DNA of 14,002 nucleotides from SURF-43 sp964628985 (GTDB lineage Bacteria; Chloroflexota; Dehalococcoidia; UBA2979), in assembly GCA_964628985.1 (NCBI GenBank), contig CAZVNJ010000052.1, positions 1 through 14,002 on the forward strand, in the 5' to 3' direction. Under the pieces are notes generated by a model that was not told the origin of the DNA, did not search any database, and saw only the letters and a program-made list of their open reading frames with translations. Shown here piece by piece: positions 1-7,478 of the stretch. Made by a program: the position numbers and the translations under genes. Position 1 is the first letter of the stretch. Each line of letters begins with the position of its first letter.

Positions 1-1214
1 GGACGACGCGCGCGGTGCGCGGCTGCAGGCCGATCAGCTTGCGGATCGCCTCGCCGGTGCCTGCCTTTGCGCGCACCTCGATCAGCCGGCCGAGCAGAAT
101 GAGCGTGATGATCACGCCCACTGCCTCGTAGTAGACCTGGCGCAGCGTCTGGGGCAGCAGGTCCGGCGCTACCGTTACGACAAGGCTGAACGCGAAGGCT
201 GCCGTCGTGCCGATCGTGATGAGGGTGTTCATGTCCGCCGTGCGATGCACGAGCGTCAGCCATCCGATGCGATGGATCGGCCAGCCGGTGTAGAGCATCA
301 CGGGCAGGATGAGCGCGAGCTGCAACCACGGCTCGTGCAGCAGGTCGGGCACCCAGGCGGCGCGGAAGAGGTCACCGGCCATCACGGCGACGAGCACGGG
401 CGCTGTCAGCACCGCGCCGACCGTCACGCGCCTCGTCAGGTCTCGCAGCTCGGCCGTGCGGTCGGCTGCCTCCGCGTCCTCCGTCTGGGCGGATCCCGGT
501 TGCGTCCGTTCCTCGACCTGGTACCCGGCCGCTGAGACGGCCTCTCTCATGTGCCCGATAGTCACCTGAGCGGGGTCGTAGCCGACCGTGATCCGCTCCG
601 CTCCATAGTTCACGTCGACGCGGTCGATACCCGGGAGGTCCTGGATCGCTGCTTCAATGTTGGAGACGCAGGTCGCGCAGGTGAGTGCGGCCTGTCGGAG
701 TGCGAATTCCACGCGGTGGACCCGTCTACCTGCATCGTTGGGCCGACGCCCACTGCGCGCGCCACCTCATGCGGATGCCCGTGTCCATTCGTCTCGGCGA
801 CCGGCTCCGCTGACCCGGATGGCGTCCAATGTTCTCCATTAGGGGACGGCTGCACGACGACGGTGCCGTGGACCATGTTCATGCCGCAGGCGAAGCCGAA
901 CTCGCCACTGCGGTCAGGCACAAACTCGACGGTGGTCTTGGTGAACGCGAGCAACGACTTGCTGATTCGGAAGTCGGGGAAGACGACGCGCGAGGTGCAC
1001 TCGCCGGCCTCTTGCCGGTCGAACACCAGCCTTGCAGGCACTCCCTCACGCAGGTGGATGCGGTCTGGCGAATAGCCGCCTTCACCATGATCTCGACGTG
1101 CTGCACGCCCCCACGCAGCTCGGCGTGCCGTGTAGCGCGAGGCCCGAAGAAGAACCAGGCTAACCCCGCGATCAGAAGCATCCCTGCTGTAGTGACCACC
1201 AGCTCAGCGCCCAT
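1..1214 (-). CDS. copA: Copper-type P1B ATPase with N-terminal cupredoxin and HMA domains (3' end off window, two apparent frameshifts)
   Basis: Membrane pump expected to export Cu(I) using ATP. From ATG at 1214 (GGTGG six bases upstream) the order is: one membrane helix ending WFFFGPR; a cupredoxin-like domain with CTSRVVFPDF and FACGMNMVHG; a His-containing linker (NGHGHPH); a heavy-metal domain with CATC near residue 180; then membrane helices including YYEAVGVIITLILLGRLIEV and the start of the actuator domain (LIGLQPRTARVV) at the left edge. The catalytic DKTG and the metal-site CPC motif lie outside the window, so copper specificity is inferred from the cupredoxin and neighbours. Two reading-frame breaks, near 1079-1080 and 715-716, are each cured by one extra base in a homopolymer, so sequencing error is likelier than a pseudogene. 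It has its own BlaI-type operator (1338-1354) and a leader of about 113 nt. Confidence 0.87.
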
Positions 1215-1333
1215 ACTCGTCCACCTTCATGTGCGCCGCGCATCCCGGCACGCTGGAACAGCAGCGGGCGCTGAAACGGTCACCACCATTGTCCGCAATC
1301 GGGTGCGAACGACTGGGCGGCCTGCCAGGACAT

Positions 1334-1354
1334 ATACTACTACATCGTGTAGTT
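1334..1354 (-). promoter_or_regulatory. BlaI-type operator 1 with overlapping -10, upstream of copA
   Basis: On the + strand 1338-1354 reads TACTAC-ATCGT-GTAGTT, an inverted repeat with one mismatch in the outermost base. Read toward copA, the operator ends in TA, which begins the -10-like hexamer TAGTAT (1334-1339). This would put the start of transcription near 1327. Repressor binding should cover the -10. The binding factor is inferred to be the BlaI-family protein encoded at 8342-8746. Confidence 0.78.
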
Positions 1355-1390
1355 GTACACAGTGCGGCCTCGGGCGCGGCGCCCGAGCCT

Positions 1391-2365
1391 TTAGTCAGAA
1401 CGCCAGCTCTCGCCACCGTCGTCACTGCCGTAGACGAGCCCCTCCCTGCCGTTGAGGCTGACCGCGAGCACCCGGCCGGGCCGCGCCGAGCTGACGCCGA
1501 TCGCCACCACGTTCTTTCCGGGGAAGGGCAAAGCGTGCCAGCTCTTGCCTCCATCGATGCTCTTGAATAGTCCCGCATCGGTACCGGCGTAAACCGTCTG
1601 GGGGGCATTCCGGTCGACGGCGACACTGAGCGCGGCTCCGACGAGCCCTGTGCCGGCTTCGACCCACTCCTTGGCGCCGTCACCGCTGCGCAGCACGCCT
1701 CCTCGCCCGCCGGCCGCATACAGCGTTTCCGGGCTTCCGCCCGCCGCGGCGATCGTCCCGAGATTCGTGAAGTTGCCGACTTTGTCCCACGTCGCCCCTC
1801 GGTCCGTGCTGCGGAACGTGCCGTGTCCCACGACAAACGCGTAAAGTCGGGCAGGGTCATCGGGGCTGACAGCGAAGCCGTGGATGTCCGTCCCGGGCAA
1901 GTTGTGCGCGAGCGGGCGCCACGAGGCACCGCCGTCATTGCTGTTCTGCAAGATGTCGTGGCCCGCCAGATAGACGGTCTGCGGGTTCGATTGGTCGACA
2001 ACCAGGCCCATGCCATCGAAGTTCGCCCGCGCGACCAGCGGCTGCCACGTGCGTCCGCCATCGGTGCTCCGCATCACTCCGCCGTGATGGCCGAAGAACA
2101 CGACTCCAGGGTCGGTCGGGTGAAAGGCGACCGCGTGGTAGTCCGCGGTGCTCAATGTTGCGAGCGGACGAGGCCCATCGGGTACAGCGGTCATGCCGCT
2201 CTCAGCGGTCGGCCGGAGGGCGTACAGCGCTAGCCCGGCCAGCAACGGCAAGGTCACCAGACCTAGGAAGACCCAACGTGCCCGCAACCCGATCCGCCGC
2301 ACGATCCCGCGACGGGCCGGCGGCTGGCGCGCCGTCCCTGATGCCACAGCTTTTCTGCGCGCCAT
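1391..2365 (-). CDS. Membrane-anchored BNR/Asp-box beta-propeller protein (YCF48/sialidase-like fold)
   Basis: 324 residues. A basic N-terminus is followed by one membrane helix (about residues 31-50), then a propeller with Asp-box motifs SxDxGxxW: STDGGRTW (100-107), SNDGGASW (142-149), STDRGATW (186-193), SGDGAKEW (227-234), SIDGGKSW (269-276) and SDDGGESW (314-321). Asp boxes sit at blade turns and give a fold, not an activity; relatives are often labelled glycosyl hydrolase without catalytic evidence, and I see no sialidase active-site set. ATG at 2365 follows GGAG by four bases. It is a single gene with its own operator (2448-2464), between the cytochrome operon and copA, so it is likely co-induced with copper handling. 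It may be an extracytoplasmic assembly or sensing scaffold, but this is inference. Confidence 0.85.
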   Translation of the reverse strand: MARRKAVASGTARQPPARRGIVRRIGLRARWVFLGLVTLPLLAGLALYALRPTAESGMTAVPDGPRPLATLSTADYHAVAFHPTDPGVVFFGHHGGVMRSTDGGRTWQPLVARANFDGMGLVVDQSNPQTVYLAGHDILQNSNDGGASWRPLAHNLPGTDIHGFAVSPDDPARLYAFVVGHGTFRSTDRGATWDKVGNFTNLGTIAAAGGSPETLYAAGGRGGVLRSGDGAKEWVEAGTGLVGAALSVAVDRNAPQTVYAGTDAGLFKSIDGGKSWHALPFPGKNVVAIGVSSARPGRVLAVSLNGREGLVYGSDDGGESWRSD

Positions 2366-2443
2366 TGAACTCCAGTCCTAGCGGCAGCGGATGATCGCTT
2401 CCGCGCCATCCTTCTGCGACGAAGCCCCGGGCACCGTCCGGAT

Positions 2444-2464
2444 ACCGTACTACACCGCGTAGTA
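2444..2464 (-). promoter_or_regulatory. BlaI-type operator 2 with overlapping -10, upstream of the BNR gene
   Basis: 2448-2464 reads TACTAC-ACCGC-GTAGTA, a perfect inverted repeat of six-base arms with a five-base spacer. Read leftward, its final TA starts the -10-like TACGGT (2444-2449). This gives a leader of roughly 70 nt to the ATG at 2365. The site lies between the preceding operon's last stop (2536) and the BNR gene, so that gene probably has its own transcription start. Confidence 0.82.
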
Positions 2465-2535
2465 GGTCGCATCGCTAGTCGCGAGGCTTGCTATTGCGCC
2501 GTGATCTTGGCCTGCGCGTCTCGTTCCTTCGGTCC

Positions 2536-3000
2536 TCAGAACGTCTTGATGTACGCGAGGACCGCAGCGATCTCGTCCTCCGAGAGCCGATCGCCCCAGG
2601 CGGGCATTCCCGACGTAAAGCCGGTCCCCCCGTAGGCCGCCTGCCCGCCACGCCGGATGATGTCGAGGAGGTGCTGATCCGAGTGGTGCCAGGTGTGGCC
2701 GGTCGAATCGTGCGGCGGCGGGAGGTACGCCCCGTCGGCGCGCGGCATCTTCCATCCCGGTTGTCCCTCGCCCTGAGCGCCGTGACAGCTCGCGCAGTTC
2801 GCCTGGTAGACGGTGCGTCCGCGCGTCACTACCGGACCGGCGCCCGTTTCCGCTGGCGGCGATCCGGCGCCGCAGCCCGCGAGGAGGATCGCACCGAGCA
2901 TCATCCCGGCGACGGAGCCACGGAACGAGTCGAGCTGACGCAGCCAGCGGGCGGGGGTGCCGGGATTGCGCGGAGACCGACGCTTGCGGTTCGCCGTCAT
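2536..3000 (-). CDS. Class I cytochrome c lipoprotein (copy 1)
   Basis: 154-residue extracytoplasmic electron carrier. The N-terminus is Arg-rich with a hydrophobic segment ending in a lipobox (LLAGC, Cys43), so it is probably lipid-anchored. The heme site is CASCH (69-73), and the axial Met is probably Met122 in GMPAW. Between them is a His-rich stretch, PPPHDSTGHTWHHSD (His97, 102, 105, 106), shared with the second cytochrome at 6313-6866; these histidines could bind copper or shape the heme pocket. GAGGAG lies about six bases before the ATG at 3000. The gap to the upstream glutaredoxin-like gene is only 31 bases, so it is probably the last gene of the operon that starts at 5626. It may pass electrons to an oxidase or accept them from the neighbouring thiol and copper proteins. 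Confidence 0.88.
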   Translation of the reverse strand: MTANRKRRSPRNPGTPARWLRQLDSFRGSVAGMMLGAILLAGCGAGSPPAETGAGPVVTRGRTVYQANCASCHGAQGEGQPGWKMPRADGAYLPPPHDSTGHTWHHSDQHLLDIIRRGGQAAYGGTGFTSGMPAWGDRLSEDEIAAVLAYIKTF

Positions 3001-3031
3001 CGGCGACTCCTCATTTGACAGAGGTCGCTCA

Positions 3032-3280
3032 TCAGTCCCGTTTCTCGAGCAGACGCTCCAGTGCCCGCCGGTTGAAGCCCACCACCCACGTGTCGCCGAT
3101 CCGGGTGACCGGCGTGGACATGTATCCGCGGGCTATCAGCTCATCGAGCGCCGCGCGATCTTGGTCGACGTCGCGACTCACGAACGGCACCCCGCGCTCG
3201 TGCAGGAACCCTTCGACCAACCGGCATGGCCCGCAGAATTCCTGGGTGAACAGCTCGACGTCCGGCTTTTGCGTCGTCAC
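3032..3280 (-). CDS. Glutaredoxin-like thioredoxin-fold protein
   Basis: 82 residues, the usual length of a small glutaredoxin. It starts ELFTQEFCGPC, with redox pair Cys16/Cys19 (CGPC rather than the classical CPYC), followed by the conserved STPVT cis-proline region and a final helix (RRALERLLEKRD). No signal peptide is visible, so it should be cytoplasmic. The GTG start overlaps the ccdA stop (GTGA). It could supply electrons from the cytoplasmic side to CcdA, which normally passes them outward to TlpA-type proteins, or protect cytoplasmic thiols from copper. The family assignment is firm; the partner is inferred from the overlap. Confidence 0.86.
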   Translation of the reverse strand: MTTQKPDVELFTQEFCGPCRLVEGFLHERGVPFVSRDVDQDRAALDELIARGYMSTPVTRIGDTWVVGFNRRALERLLEKRD

Positions 3281-4044
3281 AACACTCCGCCTTTCGCAGT
3301 CCAGTACCAGATGATGTACAGGCCAACCAGGACGAGGAAGACGTTAGCGGCGCCTTCGATCGCCGGCATCGCTCGTCGCGCCCAGCGGGACATGCGCTCG
3401 CGCGAGAGCGCGGCACCAAGGGCCACGACCGTGAGGACTGAGCCCATCCCGAGTGCGAACTGCACGAAGCGTCCGAGCGACTGCGCGACGTCTCGGTCGC
3501 CCAGGAACACGCTTCCCGCGACGACGAGGAAGACGGGAAGCGTACAGCCGAGCGAACAGACGGCGTACGCGACCCCGAACAAGACCACACCGCGTGTACT
3601 CTGCGCCCGCTGCACGCGTACGCCCGCCGTAGCGCTCGCGAACACCGCCTTGCGCGTCACCAACTGGTAGAGGCCGAACGCCGCCAGGATGATCCCCACG
3701 ATGAGCCCCGCCCATGGCGTCGCCCGCATGACGGCGCGACCTCCCAGGCTGATCAGAAGGCCGATCGCTCCGAACACGGCGATGAACGTGGCAGTGACGA
3801 GTACGCCTAGCCAGAGTGCGCGGGCGGCCCGGCGCCAGGCGCGCGTCCCGGCTGGCTCGCCGAGGGTGGTGTAGAAAGCTGCGAATGCCGGAAGCATCAC
3901 GAAGCCGCAGGGGTTCACCGTGGCGAGCATCCCGGCACCGAACGCATACGGCACCGGCAGCGCGGTGACGGTATTGGCCGCCACGGCCACCCATCCGTTC
4001 GCGTACGTGTAGAAGGCTTCGAACCACGCGCCCGGATCCATCAT
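3277..4044 (-). CDS. ccdA: CcdA/DsbD-type transmembrane thiol electron transporter
   Basis: 255-residue polytopic membrane protein. It has the family's two intramembrane cysteines: Cys46 in ATVNPCGFVMLPAF and Cys167 in CSLGCTLPVF (Cys163 also nearby). Hydrophobic helices fill most of the rest (about six, typical of CcdA), and the C-terminus ends in a helix with IIWYW. CcdA carries reducing equivalents from cytoplasmic thioredoxin to extracytoplasmic thiol oxidoreductases such as ResA/TlpA, keeping apocytochrome or Cu-site cysteines reduced. Here it overlaps the tlpA-like gene upstream (ATGA) and the glutaredoxin-like gene downstream (GTGA), so the electron path glutaredoxin-CcdA-TlpA is encoded as a translationally coupled set. 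Confidence 0.92.
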   Translation of the reverse strand: MMDPGAWFEAFYTYANGWVAVAANTVTALPVPYAFGAGMLATVNPCGFVMLPAFAAFYTTLGEPAGTRAWRRAARALWLGVLVTATFIAVFGAIGLLISLGGRAVMRATPWAGLIVGIILAAFGLYQLVTRKAVFASATAGVRVQRAQSTRGVVLFGVAYAVCSLGCTLPVFLVVAGSVFLGDRDVAQSLGRFVQFALGMGSVLTVVALGAALSRERMSRWARRAMPAIEGAANVFLVLVGLYIIWYWTAKGGVL

Positions 4045-4676
4045 GGTGTTCGCTTTCGTGCGGGCACGAACGCAGCAACTGGCGCGGCGAGCGCGTCCAG
4101 TTGGTTGCGCAGGATCGTCTCACTCCACCCGTTCACGAAGTGCGCCCCTACCCGGCGACCGGGACGCAGGAAAAAGGACTCGGAGACAATTTCCACCCCG
4201 TAGTTGAGATAGACGCGGCCCTGCTCATCACGCACCATCGGGACATCGGAGAGCCCGTATTTCGTAATGAATGCGCGTGCATCCGTTTCGGTGTCGGTCA
4301 TGTTGACGCCGATGAACGTGTAGCCGCGGCGCTCGTATTCCGGCCACGCCCGCGCGATCAGCGGCGCCTCCTCCTGACACGGGACGCACCACGACGCCCA
4401 GAAGAACAGCAGGACGGGCCCGCCGTCGTTCTCGCTCAGGGTCACGCTCCCGCCGTCGAAGGTCGGCAATGTGAAGTCGGGCGCGACCTCGAACTTCGCC
4501 GCGGTTTCGCCGGACGGCACCCGACCGACGCCCGTCGCCATCGCGACGCCCAGCGTGCTGACCACGAACAGCACGGCCAGCACAGACAGCACCACGGCGG
4601 CGCGTTGCGTCAGCCAGCCGCGGGTGACGGCGCCCGAGGGCGGTGCGCCTGTGGGATGCGGTGTCCAATCGCTCAC
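4041..4676 (-). CDS. TlpA/ResA-family membrane-anchored thiol-disulfide oxidoreductase (copy 1)
   Basis: 211 residues: an uncleaved-looking N-terminal membrane helix (about 26-48), then a thioredoxin fold starting APDFTLPTFDGG. The active site is WCVPC (Cys97, Cys100). The family's cis-proline loop, usually VPETF or LPTTF, reads IVSESFF here, so Ser165 stands where the cis-Pro is expected. Such a change usually alters substrate binding or metal affinity, so a copper-related role is possible. It overlaps the preceding lipoprotein gene (GTG start in GTGA) and ccdA, which should re-reduce it. Its likely job is reducing Cu-binding or heme-binding cysteines outside the membrane. Confidence 0.88.
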   Translation of the reverse strand: MSDWTPHPTGAPPSGAVTRGWLTQRAAVVLSVLAVLFVVSTLGVAMATGVGRVPSGETAAKFEVAPDFTLPTFDGGSVTLSENDGGPVLLFFWASWCVPCQEEAPLIARAWPEYERRGYTFIGVNMTDTETDARAFITKYGLSDVPMVRDEQGRVYLNYGVEIVSESFFLRPGRRVGAHFVNGWSETILRNQLDALAAPVAAFVPARKRTP

Positions 4677-5626
4677 GGCTTCAACCCGAGCACGCGGTCC
4701 AGCACGGCGCGCACCTCATCCGGCGTCGCCACACCCTCGAACTTCGCCACGATCCTGCCCGCTGCGTCGATGACGAAGACCCAGGGCTCGGTCGTCAGCC
4801 CCCACTGCTCCATCGCCGCGACCGGCACGAGTTTCCCCGCGCGCGCCTGGTCGAGGTCGTACGGTTCAATATGGAGAAACGAGACACGGCTCTCGTACGT
4901 CGACATCAGCGGCGCAACGACTGAGTCCACGATGGGCCCGCAGAAGCGTTTCTGGCAGAATGCCGGCGTGGCGAACGCGATCACCGCCGGGCGCCCGGCG
5001 TCGATCGCCTCGGCGACCGTCTGCTGGTGCAGCGCTGGCCGGGGAGGGACCGATGAGTCGACGCGCGCGACGTCGTCTCCGACGTCACGGAGCACGAGTT
5101 GCTGCGTCCGTGGTGCCGACGCACCGATCGCGGGTTCAGCCGTCTGGGGGAGCACGAAGAAGCGCAGGCGCACGGGGTCGTAACGTTTGCCGCCGCGCGT
5201 CACGTCGAGTTCCGCCCCCCACCATTCGGTCCGATTGAGGTCGGCCTCGCCCGCGTAGACGGTGATCAGCGGGTCGTCGTGCTGGTGGGTGCTGCCATCG
5301 CCGTGTTGGTGCGCGAGATTCTCGCGTAGCGTAGATGCATGCAGGTCCAGTTCGCCCGCCGGCTCGCCCCCATCGCCCTCCAGCCGGAAGAGCCGCACCC
5401 GAACGGTCGCGTCACCGATCCGCACGCCGTCCCTGTCGTAGATCGCGAAGGCGAGCCGGTTGCGGCCGACGCCGACCTGCGAGTTGACCAGCCCCGGATG
5501 CAGTTCAGACTGGCTGGCGCCGATCGCCCGGGCCGACCATCGGTCGGCGGAACCGGGCGATCCGCACGCGGTCGCGACGAACACGAGCGCAGCGATGACG
5601 CCGGCGTTGCGGAACCGCATGACCAT
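4673..5626 (-). CDS. Lipoprotein with His-rich beta domain and C-terminal thioredoxin-like (Sco-like) domain
   Basis: 317 residues. The signal peptide ends in a lipobox (FVATAC, Cys21). Residues about 45-165 look like a beta-sandwich domain holding a His-rich loop (HQHGDG and HQHDD; His106, 108, 114, 116). Residues about 195-317 are a thioredoxin-like fold with FCQKRFCGPIVD (Cys224 and Cys229, a CX4C pair instead of Sco's CX3C or thioredoxin's CXXC) and a cis-Pro at 281 (TEPWVFVID). Paired Cys plus His loops suggest a copper-binding or thiol-redox chaperone. It is the first gene of the five-gene operon behind operator 3; AAGGA precedes ATG 5626 by nine bases. ATG 5620 is an alternative start. 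Confidence 0.85.
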   Translation of the reverse strand: MVMRFRNAGVIAALVFVATACGSPGSADRWSARAIGASQSELHPGLVNSQVGVGRNRLAFAIYDRDGVRIGDATVRVRLFRLEGDGGEPAGELDLHASTLRENLAHQHGDGSTHQHDDPLITVYAGEADLNRTEWWGAELDVTRGGKRYDPVRLRFFVLPQTAEPAIGASAPRTQQLVLRDVGDDVARVDSSVPPRPALHQQTVAEAIDAGRPAVIAFATPAFCQKRFCGPIVDSVVAPLMSTYESRVSFLHIEPYDLDQARAGKLVPVAAMEQWGLTTEPWVFVIDAAGRIVAKFEGVATPDEVRAVLDRVLGLKP

Positions 5627-5689
5627 GCTGATGCGTCCTTCCGGAGCGCACGCGTGTGCGTTGTTCGAGTGCGGTAGGCCGCGAGTCGC

Positions 5690-5710
5690 ACTCTACTACA
5701 CAGCATAGTA
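5690..5710 (-). promoter_or_regulatory. BlaI-type operator 3 with overlapping -10, upstream of the thioredoxin-lipoprotein/ccdA operon
   Basis: 5694-5710 reads TACTAC-ACAGC-ATAGTA, matching the shared inverted repeat except for one inner base of the right arm. In the leftward direction its end starts the -10-like TAGAGT (5690-5695), with a leader of about 57 nt to ATG 5626. It lies 17 bases past the preceding gene's stop (5728), between two convergently organised but co-oriented operons. Confidence 0.8.
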
Positions 5711-5727
5711 GCCGCTAGGCAACCCCC

Positions 5728-6312
5728 TTACCTGCCGCCTGCGACCAGGTTGCGGAACTCTTCCTCGAGTTGGGCCTCGGAGAGAATGCCGATGTACTTC
5801 TTCACCTGCCGGCCGGTCGCGTCGAAGAACACCGTCGTCGGCATCGCGACCAGTTCGTACTCGCGCATGATCGCGCGATCTTTCGCGTAGGCGGAGGGGT
5901 ATGTAATCCCGAGGGTCGCCAGCAGCGCCCGCCCATCGTCATGGGACCCGAGCCCGGGGAAGGCCCAACGTCGACCCGACCAGGATCACCCGATCGGCGT
6001 AGCGTTCGTACACCGCCTGGAATCCCGGCATTTCCGTGCGACAGGGCGCGCAGAGCCCCGCCCAGAAGTTCAGCACGACGGGTTTGCCGCGCCGCAGCAC
6101 GTCGGGAACGTCGACCTCCCTGCCGCCGAGCACGTCCGCACCCTGATAGGCGACGAGTCCGAGCGGGCTGGACGCAGTCGGGCCCGCGATAGTGCCAGCC
6201 GACTCCGTGTCTGTGCCGCAGGCGACTCCGAGCAGTACCAGCACGGCTAGAAGAGCCAATGCCCCGCGCGCGACCGTCCTCCGGGCCGTGTCCGCGCAGC
6301 TCGCGCTCGGCG

Positions 6313-6319
<7 letters not shown>
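5728..6319 (-). CDS. TlpA-family lipoprotein thiol-disulfide oxidoreductase (copy 2, two apparent frameshifts)
   Basis: Extracytoplasmic thioredoxin-fold protein. From GTG 6319 there is a signal peptide with lipobox LGVAC (Cys34), a thioredoxin domain with active site NFWAGLCAPC (Cys90, Cys93), and, in another frame, DDGRALLATLGITYPSAY, then EYELVAMPTTVFFDATGR with the normal cis-Pro, ending at TAA 5728-5730. The frame is lost near 5975-5977 and 5960-5961. One added base in each run (CCC, AA on the + strand) restores VGVDVGPFPGLGSHDDGR, a stretch expected for this family, and makes the total 594 nt, a whole number of codons. I read these as sequence errors; otherwise it is a broken gene. The GTG overlaps the repaired stop of the upstream cytochrome c gene. 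It is the last gene of the operator-4 operon. Confidence 0.8.
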
Positions 6320-6866
<547 letters not shown>

Positions 6867-6896
6867 GAGGGGCCGTCACGCTTGCTTACGACGTCG

Positions 6897-7358
6897 CTAT
6901 TCCTTCCCCTTGGGGAGGACGCCTTCCGTATGCGCCTGAGCCATACGCTCTCGCTCGAGCGAGGCGATCTCTTCCGCGACTGCCTCTTCGTTGGCGCGCA
7001 GGGCCGCGAGCTGCGCCTTCAACTCGGGTAGCCGTTCCGGCGAGGCTCCTCGTTCGCGCCCCGATACTTGTGCGGGCACCAGCTCCATCCCGCAGTCGGG
7101 GCAGCGGCCGGGACTCGCGTTGCGAACCTGAGGATGCATTGGGCAGGTGTACTGGCCGGTTGTATCCGCACCCGCTCGGCTCATGCTCCCCATGCCCTTC
7201 ATGCCGAACATCATGACGAGCATCGAGAGCGGGCAGGCAGCGAGCAGCAGCAACGGGAGCGCCGCGGCGACGGCGCCGGGAGCCAGGATCCAGATGCCGG
7301 CGCCGACCGCCGCGAGCGCGCCGAGCATTTTCCAGTTCAGACACATTCGCCAGTTCAC
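6897..7358 (-). CDS. DUF2933-like membrane protein with heavy-metal-binding domain and coiled-coil tail
   Basis: 153 residues. An N-terminal hydrophobic region (about 10-50, with LAPGAVAAALPLLLLAACPLSM) resembles the small DUF2933 membrane family. A Met-rich stretch (MMFGMKGMGSM) follows, then the heavy-metal-binding motif YTCPMHPQV (Cys72, His75) with CPDCGMEL (Cys86, Cys89), as found in Cu/Zn efflux proteins. Residues about 108-140 form a charged heptad-like helix. GTG 7358 is chosen because AGGAG lies nine bases upstream (7368-7372). It is the first gene of the operator-4 operon with a cytochrome c and a TlpA-like protein. The Met, His and Cys ligands suggest copper capture at the membrane; direct function is unproven. 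Confidence 0.87.
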   Translation of the reverse strand: MNWRMCLNWKMLGALAAVGAGIWILAPGAVAAALPLLLLAACPLSMLVMMFGMKGMGSMSRAGADTTGQYTCPMHPQVRNASPGRCPDCGMELVPAQVSGRERGASPERLPELKAQLAALRANEEAVAEEIASLERERMAQAHTEGVLPKGKE

Positions 7359-7396
7359 GTGGTCTCGCTCCTCTCTTTCGCCGCCGTGTACGTTTG

Positions 7397-7417
7397 ATTA
7401 TACTACGGTTCGTAGTA
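7397..7417 (-). promoter_or_regulatory. BlaI-type operator 4 with overlapping consensus -10, upstream of the heavy-metal-domain operon
   Basis: 7401-7417 reads TACTAC-GGTTC-GTAGTA, a perfect match to the inverted repeat. In the leftward direction its last two bases begin TATAAT (7397-7402), an exact consensus -10. Transcription should start near 7390, giving a leader of about 32 nt that contains the AGGAG site for GTG 7358. This is the best example of the operator/-10 overlap in the window. Confidence 0.88.
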
Positions 7418-7478
7418 GCACGGCAGCGCGAGCGATTCCGTCCTGAAGGACGTAGCCTCAATGGGTGGATCTGGGCGG

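Noticed and set aside
1204..1231. Eight-codon frame (MKVDEYGR) overlapping the copA start, as a possible leader peptide
   Set aside because: Too short to support without conservation, and it has no ribosome site of its own.
7439..7452. Short hairpin (CGTCC-TGAA-GGACG) after the M56 gene as a terminator
   Set aside because: Only a five-base stem and no T-run, so I did not call it.
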